In this document: positions 32,922 to 43,135 of the stretch, in pieces
How the letters are laid out: each line of letters opens with the position of its first letter
How positions within the stretch are numbered: position 1 is the stretch's first letter
From: Thiodiazotropha sp040506975
Lineage (GTDB): Bacteria > Pseudomonadota > Gammaproteobacteria > Chromatiales > Chromatiaceae
Length of the DNA stretch: 64,000 nucleotides
Assembly (NCBI GenBank): GCA_965211775.1
Contig: OZ242974.1
Span: forward strand, 62,001-126,000
Reading direction: 5' to 3'
Program-made: the position numbers and the translations under genes
The notes under the pieces: model-generated
Databases searched by the model: none
Told to the model about the DNA's origin: nothing
Seen by the model: only the letters and a program-made list of their open reading frames with translations

Positions 32922-33242
32922 TCAGATGTCGACGACTTCTTGATTCGATTTGAAGATTCGAACCTTCTTGCCATCTTCAAGAATTTTAAAGCCGACCCGG
33001 TCACCCTTATCGGTTGCCGGATTGTAGAGGGCCACGTTGGAAATGTGTAAAGGCATCTCTTTATCAAGTATGCCGCCAGGCTCTCCGCGATTTGGATTGG
33101 GCTTGGTGTGTTTTTTTGCCATATTGACATTTTCAACAACCAGCCTGTCGTCCTGCAGCATTCTGACTACAGTACCGCGTTTGCCTTTGTCTTTTCCGCT
33201 GATGACGATTACCTCGTCGCCCTTTTTAATCTTGCTTGCCAT
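32922..33242 (-). CDS. rplX: 50S ribosomal protein L24
   Basis: 106 residues: KIKKGDEVIVISGKDKGKRG is the KOW motif, followed by NVNMAKKHTKPNPNRGEPGG. One of the two initiators of 50S assembly, near the tunnel exit. Ten bases after rplN. Confidence 0.98.
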   Translation of the reverse strand: MASKIKKGDEVIVISGKDKGKRGTVVRMLQDDRLVVENVNMAKKHTKPNPNRGEPGGILDKEMPLHISNVALYNPATDKGDRVGFKILEDGKKVRIFKSNQEVVDI

Positions 33243-33252
33243 TGATGCCGCC

Positions 33253-33621
33253 TCACAAAACTTCTGGTGCGAGCGAAATGATCTTCATAAATCGCTCACT
33301 CCTTAATTCACGGGTCACGGGGCCAAAGATACGCGTACCTATGGGCTGCAGTGCGTTGTTCAACAGCACGGCAGCATTGGTGTCGAAACGGATCACTGAT
33401 CCGTCCGGACGACGAACGCCCTTCTTGGTTCTGACTACAACCGCATTGTAGACATCACCTTTTTTCACTTTACCTCTAGGTATGGCATCTTTGACACTGA
33501 CTTTTACGATATCTCCGATCCCTGCATAGCGGCGATGAGAACCACCCAGCACCTTTATGCACTGAACCTGCTTCGCGCCACTGTTGTCAGCAACACTGAG
33601 GTTGGTCTGCATCTGAATCAT
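33253..33621 (-). CDS. rplN: 50S ribosomal protein L14
   Basis: 122 residues: MIQMQTNLSVADNSGAKQVQCIKVL summarised by its VADNSGAK motif, then DAIPRGKVKKGDVYNAVVVRT and the C-terminal FGPVTRELR. It forms an inter-subunit bridge. First gene of the spc set, 54 bp after rpsQ with no clear terminator, so S10 and spc genes may be read through. Confidence 0.98.
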   Translation of the reverse strand: MIQMQTNLSVADNSGAKQVQCIKVLGGSHRRYAGIGDIVKVSVKDAIPRGKVKKGDVYNAVVVRTKKGVRRPDGSVIRFDTNAAVLLNNALQPIGTRIFGPVTRELRSERFMKIISLAPEVL

Positions 33622-33675
33622 GGTATTGCCCTAATTCCAAATAGTTTCGATTGGACGTACTCTGAGAACAGCGTC

Positions 33676-33936
33676 TCAGCCGGCACGCTCCAGCACTTTA
33701 ACCAAACGCCAGGTTTTGGTTTTCGACAGTGGACGACACTGTTCCACCATCACGGTATCGCCTTTCTGGCACTCATTCGCTTCGTCATGCGCATGTACCT
33801 TTGTCGAACGGCGCATGAATTTTCCATAAACCGGGTGCTTTACACGGCGTTCGACGGATACAGTGATCGATTTATCCATCGCGCTACTGACAACCTGTCC
33901 AATCAGCGTCCGGTTTGTTGCCTGCTGTTCACTCAT
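33676..33936 (-). CDS. rpsQ: 30S ribosomal protein S17
   Basis: 86 residues: TNRTLIGQVVSSAMDKSITV, RRVKHPVYGKFMRRSTKVHAHDE, and GDTVMVEQCRPLSKTKTWRLV. An OB-fold primary binder of 16S rRNA. Its ATG overlaps the rpmC stop by four bases. Confidence 0.98.
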   Translation of the reverse strand: MSEQQATNRTLIGQVVSSAMDKSITVSVERRVKHPVYGKFMRRSTKVHAHDEANECQKGDTVMVEQCRPLSKTKTWRLVKVLERAG

Positions 33937-34133
33937 GATGCCTCACCCGACTTCTGTTCATTCATAAGAGTCTTTACACGTGCTATATCCTTGCGAACTT
34001 CCCTCATGCGCGACGGCTTGGCCAGCTGGCCTGTGCCCCGCTGCATACGCAGGTTAAACTGCTCTTTCAGAAGTTCTTCAAGCGTAGTTGTCAGCTCTTG
34101 TTGGGACTTCTCTCTTAACTCTGATGCTTTCAT
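33933..34133 (-). CDS. rpmC: 50S ribosomal protein L29
   Basis: 66 residues, a two-helix protein: MKASELREKSQQELTTTLEE and KEQFNLRMQRGTGQLAKPSRMREVRKDIARVKT in the usual arrangement. It forms part of the docking platform for trigger factor and SRP at the tunnel exit. Overlaps rplP by one base (TAATG) and rpsQ by four. Confidence 0.97.
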   Translation of the reverse strand: MKASELREKSQQELTTTLEELLKEQFNLRMQRGTGQLAKPSRMREVRKDIARVKTLMNEQKSGEAS

Positions 34134-34546
34134 TACATTACCGTCCGCTTCACGAATGTGGTCGAAACAGGCAACTTGGCAGAAGCAAGCGCGAATGCCT
34201 CGCGGGCCAGCTCTTCGGAAATACCTTCAATCTCATAGAGCATGCGGCCGGGCTGAATCTGAGCAACCCAGTACTCAACGTTGCCTTTACCTTTACCTTG
34301 GCGAACTTCCAGAGGTTTCTTAGTGATCGGCTTGTCCGGAAAGATTCGGATCCAGATTTTTCCACCACGCTTTACATGCCTGGTAATAGCACGACGAGCG
34401 GCCTCGATCTGTCTTGCGGTAATACGACCCCGTCCGGTTGATTTAAGTCCGTATTCACCAAAAGAGACGTCGCTGCCTTTGATCGCCAATCCGCGATTGC
34501 GCCCTTTATGCTGTTTGCGAAATTTTGTCCGTTTAGGTTGCAACAT
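34133..34546 (-). CDS. rplP: 50S ribosomal protein L16
   Basis: 137 residues: MLQPKRTKFRKQHKGRNRGLA, then GRITARQIEAARRAITRHVKRGGKIWIR and GKGKGNVEYWVAQIQPGRMLYE. It lies beside the A-site tRNA. The arginine hydroxylated by YcfD-type enzymes falls in the RGG-containing segment. Three bases after rpsC. Confidence 0.98.
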   Translation of the reverse strand: MLQPKRTKFRKQHKGRNRGLAIKGSDVSFGEYGLKSTGRGRITARQIEAARRAITRHVKRGGKIWIRIFPDKPITKKPLEVRQGKGKGNVEYWVAQIQPGRMLYEIEGISEELAREAFALASAKLPVSTTFVKRTVM

Positions 34547-34549
34547 TGC

Positions 34550-35233
34550 TTACGACCTCTTACCCGACGAGGTAGTCTTGGTTTCTACTTCAACTTCCTC
34601 ATTATCACCGTAGACTTCACCTTTGAAGACCCATACCTTGACACCGATGATACCGTAGGTTGTATTCGCTTCAGCAAAACCGTAATCGATATCCGCACGC
34701 AGCGTATGCAAAGGTACACGCCCCTCCCGATACCATTCGGAACGTGCGATTTCAGCACCATTGAGTCGTCCACTGATATTAACCTTGATACCCTCGGCAC
34801 CGAGACGCATGGCATTCTGTACAGCCCGCTTCATAGCACGCCTGAACATGACACGTCTTTCCAGCTGCTGCGCAATACTCTCGCCGACCAACTGAGCGTC
34901 AAGTTCCGGCTTGCGGATCTCCTCAATGCTCATGTGTACGGGAATCCCCATCATGCCGGACACTTCGGATCTCAAGGCATCGATGTCCTCGCCCTTTTTG
35001 CCGATTACCAGTCCTGGCCGTGCCGTGTGGACGGTAATGTGGGCATTATTCGCCGGACGATCGATCTGTATTCGACTGACTGACGCCTGTGACAGCTTCT
35101 TTTTCAAAAAATCTCTGACTACCAGATCATTGTTCAACAGATCCGCGTAGTGCTTGGAATCCGCGTACCACTTGGAAGTCCAGTCTTTTACGATGCCAAG
35201 ACGTATCCCGGTTGGATGTACTTTTTGACCCAT
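34550..35233 (-). CDS. rpsC: 30S ribosomal protein S3
   Basis: 227 residues. MGQKVHPTGIRLGIVKDWTS, the KH domain around ARPGLVIGKKGEDIDALRSE, and the C-terminal S3 domain with RRVMFRRAMKRAVQNAMR and GRLNGAEIARSEWYREGRVP. It forms the mRNA entry helicase region with S4 and S5. Eighteen bases follow rplV. Confidence 0.98.
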   Translation of the reverse strand: MGQKVHPTGIRLGIVKDWTSKWYADSKHYADLLNNDLVVRDFLKKKLSQASVSRIQIDRPANNAHITVHTARPGLVIGKKGEDIDALRSEVSGMMGIPVHMSIEEIRKPELDAQLVGESIAQQLERRVMFRRAMKRAVQNAMRLGAEGIKVNISGRLNGAEIARSEWYREGRVPLHTLRADIDYGFAEANTTYGIIGVKVWVFKGEVYGDNEEVEVETKTTSSGKRS

Positions 35234-35251
35234 TTCGGCCTCTCTTGCCTG

Positions 35252-35584
35252 TTACTTTTCCGCCACAGTCACATTGATGTGACTGGTGCGTTTGAGAATC
35301 CTGGTTGCACGTCCTTTGGCACGTGCGCGAATACGCTTCATGGTCGGCCCATCATCGACACTGACGGCTGCCACCTTCAATTCATCGATGTCCGCACCAT
35401 CATTGTGCTCTGCATTGGCAATCGCCGATTCAAGCACCTTTTTTACCAGCCCGGCACCCTTCTTCTTACTGAACGACAGAATATCCAGGGCCTGCTCTAC
35501 GGGAAGGCCACGTATCTGATCGGCGATCAGCCGCCCCTTCTGAGCTGAAATCCGGGCATGACGCAATTTAGCTGTAGTCTGCAT
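35252..35584 (-). CDS. rplV: 50S ribosomal protein L22
   Basis: 110 residues from ATG 35584 (GAGG eight bases upstream); an in-frame GTG lies six bases earlier. MQTTAKLRHARISAQKGRLI and the tunnel-lining hairpin near PTMKRIRARAKGRATRILKR are present without the deletions known for macrolide resistance. Between rpsS and rpsC as usual. Confidence 0.97.
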   Translation of the reverse strand: MQTTAKLRHARISAQKGRLIADQIRGLPVEQALDILSFSKKKGAGLVKKVLESAIANAEHNDGADIDELKVAAVSVDDGPTMKRIRARAKGRATRILKRTSHINVTVAEK

Positions 35585-35598
35585 CGTCACTTCCTCTA

Positions 35599-35868
35599 CT
35601 AGGACTTCTTATCAGCGGCGTGGCCACGATAAGTGCGGGTCAGTGCAAACTCACCCAGCTTGTGTCCGACCATGTTCTCCGATACCAACACCGGGACATG
35701 CTGCTTGCCGTTGTATACGGCGATCGTCAGTCCCACCATCTCCGGCGCCACGAGAGATCTGCGTGACCAGGTCTTGATGGGACGTTTGTTGTTCTGGGCT
35801 ACCGCCTCATCCACCTTCTTCATCAAATGGTGGTCAATGAATGGGCCTTTTCTGATTGAACGTGGCAC
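35599..35868 (-). CDS. rpsS: 30S ribosomal protein S19
   Basis: 89 residues: MPRSIRKGPFIDHHLMKKV, then RRSLVAPEMVGLTIAVYNGKQHVPV and VGHKLGEFALTRTYRGHAADK. Head protein that contacts S13 and the A-site finger. Gap of 19 bases from rplB. Confidence 0.98.
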   Translation of the reverse strand: MPRSIRKGPFIDHHLMKKVDEAVAQNNKRPIKTWSRRSLVAPEMVGLTIAVYNGKQHVPVLVSENMVGHKLGEFALTRTYRGHAADKKS

Positions 35869-35887
35869 GACTCTAACCCCTAATCAA

Positions 35888-36715
35888 TTATTTACGGTTT
35901 CTACGGCGCACAATCATCTTGTTTGTGCGTTTATTGGTACGTGTCTTGTACCCTTTGGTCGGTACACCCCAAGGCGATACCGGATGACGACCGCCCGAAG
36001 TACGGCCTTCACCACCACCATGCGGATGGTCAACCGGATTCATGGCGACACCACGTACTGTCGGACGCACACCCTTCCAGCGTTTTGCGCCGGCCTTGCC
36101 CAGTGAGCGCAGGGTGTGCTCGGAGTTTGAGACCTCTCCAATCACTGCTCGACAGTCTGCAGGGACTTTACGCATTTCACCTGAGCGCAGGCGCAAGGTG
36201 GCATACTCGCCTTCCCGCGCTACCAACTGCACCGACGCCCCTGCAGAGCGTGCAAGTTGGGCGCCCTTTCCAGGTTTCATCTCGATGCAATGCACCACAG
36301 AACCAAGCGGCATGCTTCTCAATGGCAGACAGTTACCTACCTTGATCGCCACACCCGAACCCGATTCCACCTGATCACCGACATGGAGATTGCTGGGCGC
36401 AATGATATAGGCGCGCTCCCCGTCCGCATAACGGATCAGTGCAATATGCGCTGTCCTGTTTGGATCGTATTCAAGGCGCTCGACCGTTGCGGGAATGCCT
36501 TCCTTATTACGTTTGAAATCGATGATCCGGTAACGCTGCTTGTGCCCACCGCCGCGATGACGCGTAGTGATGCGACCGTTATTGTTGCGACCGCCACTTT
36601 TACTCTTCTTTGCCACCAACGGACCATAGGGCGCACCCTTATGGAGCTCTTGATTGACAACCTTGACCACAAATCTGCGGCCTGCGGAGGTCGGTTTTGA
36701 TTTAACGACTGCCAT
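35888..36715 (-). CDS. rplB: 50S ribosomal protein L2
   Basis: 275 residues, the largest primary 23S binder, essential for subunit joining and peptidyl transfer. Markers: KSKSGGRNNNGRITTRHRGG, the SH3-like region RYADGERAYIIAPSNLHVGD, and the C-terminal GVAMNPVDHPHGGGEGRTSG, whose histidine lies near the peptidyl transferase centre. Gap of 23 bases from rplW. Confidence 0.99.
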   Translation of the reverse strand: MAVVKSKPTSAGRRFVVKVVNQELHKGAPYGPLVAKKSKSGGRNNNGRITTRHRGGGHKQRYRIIDFKRNKEGIPATVERLEYDPNRTAHIALIRYADGERAYIIAPSNLHVGDQVESGSGVAIKVGNCLPLRSMPLGSVVHCIEMKPGKGAQLARSAGASVQLVAREGEYATLRLRSGEMRKVPADCRAVIGEVSNSEHTLRSLGKAGAKRWKGVRPTVRGVAMNPVDHPHGGGEGRTSGGRHPVSPWGVPTKGYKTRTNKRTNKMIVRRRNRK

Positions 36716-36738
36716 AATCCAAATCCTGTCTTATTTGC

Positions 36739-37035
36739 TCACGCACCGGCCGCGAAATCGATATCGTTGCCGGGCTTGAGACGAACATATGCCTTTTTCC
36801 AGTCAGAACGTCTGCCGTTGATTTGTCCAAAGCGCTTGTTCTTACCTTTGCAATTCACTACCTGCACCCGCTCGACTTCGACCTCGAACAGCTTTTCGAC
36901 CGCCTTTGCGATCTCCCGCTTGGTCGCATCGGTAGCCACGCGAAAGGTGTATTGCTGATTGGCATCGGCAACCACGCTGCTCTTCTCAGATACCACGGGA
37001 CTCAGAAGAACCTTCATGAGACGCTCGTTATTCAT
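36739..37035 (-). CDS. rplW: 50S ribosomal protein L23
   Basis: 98 residues: MNNERLMKVLLSPVVSEKSS, RVATDATKREIAKAVEKLFEVEVERV and the loop CKGKNKRFGQINGRRSDWKKA. It is the main docking site for SRP and trigger factor. Overlaps rplD by four bases. Confidence 0.98.
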   Translation of the reverse strand: MNNERLMKVLLSPVVSEKSSVVADANQQYTFRVATDATKREIAKAVEKLFEVEVERVQVVNCKGKNKRFGQINGRRSDWKKAYVRLKPGNDIDFAAGA

Positions 37036-37643
37036 GCCAGCCGCTCCTCAAGTTTCTTCACTGCGCTTTCGGTAACCAACACCTTCTCATATGCCACCAG
37101 ACTTACCGGATCGATCTCATCGATATTACGCACATCGACACCATAGAGATTCCTGGAAGCCAGATAGAGGTTCTCATCCGGATCGGGAGTCACTACCAAT
37201 ACACCGCTCAGCTCCATGCCCTTCAGCTTTTCGACCAGCTCTTTGGTTTTGGGCTTGGAAACGCTGATTTCATCCACCACGACCAGCCTCTCCTGCCGGT
37301 TGAGCTCGGAGAGAATCGAACGTATCGCACCGCGGTACATCTTGCGGTTAATCTTCTGGGCGTAACTGCGCGGGGAAGCCGCGAAGTTCACGCCGCCGCT
37401 ACGCCAGATCGGGCTGCGACTGGTACCGGCACGCGCGCGTCCAGTACCCTTTTGACGGAAAGGCTTGGCGCCGCCACCGGCGACTGCAGAGCGATTTTTC
37501 TGTGCCTTGGTGCCGACACGGGCACCTGCCATGTAGGCCGATACCACCTGATGCACCAGTGATTGCTTAAACTCAGCACCAAAGACCTCATCTGAAACCT
37601 TCAGCGTCTGCGCACCTACTGCTGTTTGTACATTGAGTTCCAT
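37032..37643 (-). CDS. rplD: 50S ribosomal protein L4
   Basis: 203 residues from ATG 37643 (an in-frame GTG lies nine bases earlier). The tunnel-lining loop is AGGGAKPFRQKGTGRARAGT followed by SPIWRSGGV. In E. coli L4 also represses the S10 operon by binding a leader before rpsJ; here only six bases separate tuf and rpsJ, so that leader is absent at the usual place. The globular domain has VDEISVSKPKTKELVEKLKG. Confidence 0.98.
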   Translation of the reverse strand: MELNVQTAVGAQTLKVSDEVFGAEFKQSLVHQVVSAYMAGARVGTKAQKNRSAVAGGGAKPFRQKGTGRARAGTSRSPIWRSGGVNFAASPRSYAQKINRKMYRGAIRSILSELNRQERLVVVDEISVSKPKTKELVEKLKGMELSGVLVVTPDPDENLYLASRNLYGVDVRNIDEIDPVSLVAYEKVLVTESAVKKLEERLA

Positions 37644-37648
37644 CAGAC

Positions 37649-38299
37649 TCACCCTTTATTCTTCATCTTCACAGCAGGGGTGATTATCAGATCACCACCT
37701 CTGGAACCTGGCACAGAACCCTTGACCAACAACAGATTACGATCCGCATCGACGCGTACGACTTCCAGATTCTGTTGGCAACGCTGTACTGCACCCATCT
37801 GTCCGGCCATCTTCTTGCCTTTGAAAACACGACCCGGCGTCTGACACTGTCCGATCGATCCGGGTGCGCGATGTGACAACGAGTTGCCGTGGGTGGCGTC
37901 CTGAGTACGGAAGTTATGCCGCTTCACACCACCCTGATATCCCTTGCCCTGGGAACGTCCGCGGACATCCACAATCTGCCCTGCCTCGAACCGATCAGCC
38001 TTGATCTCACTACCTATCTCTATGCCTTCAATGTCAGATTCCTCGGCACGGAATTCCCAGGTGCCACGCCCGGCCTCGACACTTGCTTTTGCATAATGAC
38101 CTGAAGCGGGTTTGTTCACATGCGAGCTCTTACGCGCACCCGTGGTGACCTGAATAGCCAAGTAACCATCGGTCTCGTCACTTTTCATTTGAGTGACTCG
38201 GTTGGGTTCAACCTCGATCACCGTAACCGGGATTGATTCTCCCTGTTCGGTAAATATCCTGGTCATTCCTGCCTTCCGGCCGACTACTCCAATCGCCAT
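37649..38299 (-). CDS. rplC: 50S ribosomal protein L3
   Basis: 216 residues: MAIGVVGRKAGMTRIFTEQG, PVTVIEVEPNRVTQMKSDET, and the loop that reaches the peptidyl transferase centre, GVKRHNFRTQDATHGNSLSH followed by RAPGSIGQCQTPGRVFKGK. The glutamine methylated by PrmB in E. coli falls in this region. Five bases before rplD. Confidence 0.98.
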   Translation of the reverse strand: MAIGVVGRKAGMTRIFTEQGESIPVTVIEVEPNRVTQMKSDETDGYLAIQVTTGARKSSHVNKPASGHYAKASVEAGRGTWEFRAEESDIEGIEIGSEIKADRFEAGQIVDVRGRSQGKGYQGGVKRHNFRTQDATHGNSLSHRAPGSIGQCQTPGRVFKGKKMAGQMGAVQRCQQNLEVVRVDADRNLLLVKGSVPGSRGGDLIITPAVKMKNKG

Positions 38300-38310
38300 C
38301 GTTGTTAACC

Positions 38311-38622
38311 TCAGTTCAGTTTGATCTGCACGTCGACGCCGGCAGCCAAATCGAGCTTCATCAGCGCATCCACGGTCTTATCTGTCGGCTCGACGATATC
38401 GAGCAGACGTTTGTGGGTACGAATCTCATATTGATCTCGCGCATCCTTGTTGACATGCGGTGAAATCAAGATGGTGTATCGCTCATTCTTTGTCGGCAGC
38501 GGAATAGGACCGCGCACATGTGCGCCGGTACGCTTGGCGGTCTCCACTATCTCACGTGCAGATTGATCAATCAGTCGATGATCAAATGCTTTCAGACGAA
38601 TTCGTATTCTCTGGTTAGCCAT
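38311..38622 (-). CDS. rpsJ: 30S ribosomal protein S10 (NusE)
   Basis: 103 residues from ATG 38622: MANQRIRIRLKAFDHRLIDQ and RGPIPLPTKNERYTILISPHVNKDARDQYEIRTHKR in the usual places. Besides its 30S head role it links NusG/NusB to transcription antitermination and coupling. It starts only six bases after the tuf stop, so the str and S10 operons form one unit. Confidence 0.98.
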   Translation of the reverse strand: MANQRIRIRLKAFDHRLIDQSAREIVETAKRTGAHVRGPIPLPTKNERYTILISPHVNKDARDQYEIRTHKRLLDIVEPTDKTVDALMKLDLAAGVDVQIKLN

Positions 38623-38628
38623 TATCAC

Positions 38629-39819
<1,191 letters not shown>

Positions 39820-39838
39820 AGTGCTACCCCTATACCCG

Positions 39839-41935
39839 TTACTGTTTCTTGATGATGGCGTCGGCGATGTTAGCCGGCACCTCTGAATATTTGGCGAACT
39901 CCATGCTGTAGTTCGCACGACCCTGTGTGGCCGAGCGCAGATCGGTGGCGTAGCCGAACATCTCGGACAGCGGCACTTCGGCCTTGATCTGCCTGCCTGC
40001 TGGCGTGTCATCCATACCCTGCACGATCCCGCGACGACTGTTGAGATCGCCCATCACGTCGCCCATATACTCTTCCGGTGTGATGACTTCCACCTTCATC
40101 ATCGGCTCGAGCAGGACAGGCTTCGCCTTGGCGGCACCCTCCTTGAAACACATGGAGCCGGCGATCTTGAAGGCCATTTCACTGGAGTCGACATCGTGGT
40201 AGGAACCATCATATAGAGTGACTTTCACGTCCACTACAGGATAACCGGCCATGATGCCGTTGCCCATGGCCTCCTGCACACCCTTGTCGACCGCAGGGAT
40301 ATATTCGCGGGGAACCGCGCCACCCACAATCTCATTCGCGAATTCATAGCCGGTACCCGCCTCCTGGGGCTCGATACGCAGGTAGACATGACCGAACTGG
40401 CCGCGACCACCGGACTGGCGTACGAACTTGCCTTCTTGCTCGATGGCGCTGCGAATGGTCTCGCGGTAGGCCACCTGGGGTGCGCCCACATTGGCCTCCA
40501 CCTTGAATTCACGTTTCATGCGATCGACGATGATATCGAGATGCAGTTCGCCCATACCGGAGATGATCGTCTGACCCGATTCCTCGTCGGAGCTGACCCG
40601 GAAGGATGGATCCTCCTGCGCCAGCTTGGAGAGTGCGATACCCATCTTCTCCTGGTCGCCCTTGGTCCTGGGCTCCACCGCGACCGAGATGACCGGCTCG
40701 GGGAACTCCATACGCTCCAGGGTGATCGGCTTGTCAATGGCGCACAGAGTATCACCGGTCGTGACATCCTTCAGACCGACCGCCGCGGCGATATCGCCTG
40801 CCAGCACCTCTTTGATCTCCTCCCGGGAATTGGAGTGCATCTGCAGGACACGACCGATACGCTCTTTTTTACCCTTTACCGGATTCAACACGGAGTCACC
40901 CGACTTGAGCACACCTGAATAAACCCTGAAGAAAGTCAAAGTGCCGACGAACGGATCTGTCGCAACCTTGAACGCCAGAGCGGCGAACGGCGCATTGTCG
41001 TCAGAGGGCCGAGACTCTTCAGTTCCCTCCTCATCATCCAGCAGACCGGTTATCGCCGGCACGTCCACAGGAGACGGCATGACCTCAATGATTTTATCAA
41101 GTACGGCCTGAACGCCTTTATTCTTGAAGGCCGAGCCGCATGTCACCGGCACAATCTCGAGTCGCAGGGTACGCTCGCGCAGACCGACTAGAATCTCTTC
41201 TTCCGAAAGATCACCTTCTTCCAGATATTTTTCCATCAATTCGTCGGTTCCCTCCGCAGCCGCCTCAACCATGTGCTCACGCCACTCATCACATGTATCC
41301 TGCAGATCGGCGGGGATATCAGTGTACTCGAACTGAGCACCCATATTCTCCTCGCTCCAGACGATTGATTTCATCTTAACAAGGTCGATAACGCCCTTGA
41401 AGCCCTCTTCAGCACCGACAGGCACTTGAATCGGGACCGCATTTGCGCCCAGACGGTCTTTCAGATGACCGACAACACGAAAGAAATCCGCACCCATACG
41501 GTCCATCTTGTTGACGAATGCCATACGGGGAACATTGTACTTATTGGCCTGGCGCCAAACGGTTTCAGATTGAGGCTCGACGCCGCCTACGGCGCATAGC
41601 ACAAATACCGCGCCGTCAAGCACGCGCAGAGAACGCTCCACTTCGATGGTGAAGTCGACATGCCCGGGAGTATCGATGATATTGAAGCGGTGCTCGGGGA
41701 ATTGTTGAGCCATGCCGCTCCAGAAACAGGTTGTGGCCGCGGAAGTGATGGTGATACCACGCTCCTGCTCCTGCTCCATCCAATCCATGGTGGCCGCACC
41801 ATCGTGCACCTCACCAATCTTGTGAGACACACCAGTATAGTAGAGCACACGCTCTGTCGTTGTCGTCTTACCAGCATCGATGTGCGCCATGATACCGATA
41901 TTGCGATAGCGCTCGATAGGAGTTTTCCGTGCCAC
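39839..41935 (-). CDS. fusA: Elongation factor G
   Basis: 698 residues, full-length translocase GTPase. G1 is AHIDAGKTTTTERVLYYTG, then ERGITITSAATTCFW, DTPGHVDFTIEVERSLRV and NKMDRMGADF. Domains II to V follow, including ESGQTIISGMGELHLDIIVDR and the domain IV loop region EYIPAVDKGVQEAMGNGIMAGYP. It moves tRNAs and mRNA after peptide bond formation and helps ribosome recycling. Located between rpsG (50 bp upstream) and tuf (19 bp downstream). Confidence 0.99.
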   Translation of the reverse strand: MARKTPIERYRNIGIMAHIDAGKTTTTERVLYYTGVSHKIGEVHDGAATMDWMEQEQERGITITSAATTCFWSGMAQQFPEHRFNIIDTPGHVDFTIEVERSLRVLDGAVFVLCAVGGVEPQSETVWRQANKYNVPRMAFVNKMDRMGADFFRVVGHLKDRLGANAVPIQVPVGAEEGFKGVIDLVKMKSIVWSEENMGAQFEYTDIPADLQDTCDEWREHMVEAAAEGTDELMEKYLEEGDLSEEEILVGLRERTLRLEIVPVTCGSAFKNKGVQAVLDKIIEVMPSPVDVPAITGLLDDEEGTEESRPSDDNAPFAALAFKVATDPFVGTLTFFRVYSGVLKSGDSVLNPVKGKKERIGRVLQMHSNSREEIKEVLAGDIAAAVGLKDVTTGDTLCAIDKPITLERMEFPEPVISVAVEPRTKGDQEKMGIALSKLAQEDPSFRVSSDEESGQTIISGMGELHLDIIVDRMKREFKVEANVGAPQVAYRETIRSAIEQEGKFVRQSGGRGQFGHVYLRIEPQEAGTGYEFANEIVGGAVPREYIPAVDKGVQEAMGNGIMAGYPVVDVKVTLYDGSYHDVDSSEMAFKIAGSMCFKEGAAKAKPVLLEPMMKVEVITPEEYMGDVMGDLNSRRGIVQGMDDTPAGRQIKAEVPLSEMFGYATDLRSATQGRANYSMEFAKYSEVPANIADAIIKKQ

Positions 41936-41985
41936 GTTACAAACCTGTTTTTAAAAGAGCTAAGTTAGAGTTAATTTAGTTTCGC

Positions 41986-42456
41986 TTACCAGCGATAGTG
42001 TGAAAATGCCTTGTTCGCCTCGGCCATCCGGTGGGTGTCATCTTTCTTTTTGACCGCCGCACCCTTGTTTTCGGAGGCATCCAGCAGTTCTCCCGCCAGA
42101 CGATAAGCCATCGATTTCTCGCTGCGCTTACGTGATGCCTCGATCAACCAGCGCATCGCCAGCGAGTTGCGACGATTGGGACGAACCTCGACCGGAACCT
42201 GATAGGTTGCGCCACCGACACGGCGCGACTTGACCTCCACCAGCGGACGCACGTTCTCAAGCGCTGTCTCCAGCAGATCAAGCGGCTCACCACCGCGCTT
42301 ATCGACCACCGTGTCCAATGCGCCGTAGAGGATCTTTTCCGCTACCGATTTTTTACCGTCCTGCATCACCATGTTGATGAATTTGGCCAATAGTTCGCTT
42401 CCATACTTGGGATCGGGCAGTGTTTCACGCCGCGCTGCAACTCGTCTTCTTGGCAT
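41986..42456 (-). CDS. rpsG: 30S ribosomal protein S7
   Basis: 156 residues: MPRRRVAARRETLPDPKYGS, KFINMVMQDGKKSVAEKILYGAL, the hairpin VGGATYQVPVEVRPNRRNSLAMRW and the short C-terminal NKAFSHYRW. Nucleates the 30S head and in E. coli represses the str operon. 44 bp after rpsL. Confidence 0.98.
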   Translation of the reverse strand: MPRRRVAARRETLPDPKYGSELLAKFINMVMQDGKKSVAEKILYGALDTVVDKRGGEPLDLLETALENVRPLVEVKSRRVGGATYQVPVEVRPNRRNSLAMRWLIEASRKRSEKSMAYRLAGELLDASENKGAAVKKKDDTHRMAEANKAFSHYRW

Positions 42457-42500
42457 TGCTCTATCTCAAACTCGTTGAATTCTGTCTGACCAGCAGACCG

Positions 42501-42875
42501 TTAACTTTTCGGACGCTTCGCGCCGTACTTGGATCGACCTTGACGCCGCTTCTCGACACCCGAAGTATCGAGGCTGCCGCGCACCACATGATAGCGAACA
42601 CCTGGCAAGTCCTTTACACGACCGCCACGAATCAGTACCACCGAGTGCTCCTGCAGATTGTGCCCCTCACCACCGATATAACTCGAAACTTCATAACCGT
42701 TGGTCAGCCTGACACGAGCAACCTTACGCAACGCGGAGTTGGGTTTTTTCGGTGTCGTGGTATAGACACGGGTGCAGACGCCACGTCGCTGCGGACAGGC
42801 ATCCAGCGCCGGCACATTACTCTTTTGTACTTTACGTTTCCTGGGCTTGCGCACCAGTTGGTTGATTGTCGCCAT
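42501..42875 (-). CDS. rpsL: 30S ribosomal protein S12
   Basis: 124 residues: MATINQLVRKPRKRKVQKSN, the decoding loops TTTPKKPNSALRKVARVRLT and GGRVKDLPGVRYHVVRG. The lysines and proline changed in streptomycin resistance are wild type. It monitors codon-anticodon geometry in the A site. First gene of the str operon, with GGAG before the ATG. Confidence 0.98.
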   Translation of the reverse strand: MATINQLVRKPRKRKVQKSNVPALDACPQRRGVCTRVYTTTPKKPNSALRKVARVRLTNGYEVSSYIGGEGHNLQEHSVVLIRGGRVKDLPGVRYHVVRGSLDTSGVEKRRQGRSKYGAKRPKS

Positions 42876-43042
42876 CTATTCCGTCTCCAGGGACGTGATG
42901 TTTGTACTTTGCATAAAAAAAACCGGAGAAGCCGAATCCTTTCTGCTGATACCGAGACAACAGAAAGTGAAAGCAATTTCTCTGGTCAGAATAAACCTTA
43001 CTCAACAACGTCTTAGACGAATAATTGAGAGGCAGAAACGAG

Positions 43043-43062
43043 AGGCCGGCAAAGGCCGGCCT
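43043..43062 (-). terminator. Hairpin between rpoC and rpsL
   Basis: AGGCCGGC (43043-43050) and GCCGGCCT (43055-43062) form a perfect 8-bp GC-rich stem with a 4-base loop, 73 bp after the rpoC stop. Only a broken T-run follows (TCTCGTTTCT), so termination may be partial. The rest of the 260-bp gap should hold the str-operon promoter, but no clear -35/-10 pair was found. Confidence 0.5.
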
Positions 43063-43135
43063 GTCTAAGGAGCGCGCATTCTATGCCCGCTCCACCCTGT
43101 TGTCAAGGGACTGTCATGAAATCCCTGTCGAAAAG

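Noticed and set aside
39820..40011. 64-codon N-terminal extension of the str-operon EF-Tu
   Set aside because: It overlaps the fusA 3' end in another frame; GTG at 39819 with AGGGG upstream and the known EF-Tu N-terminus fix the start.
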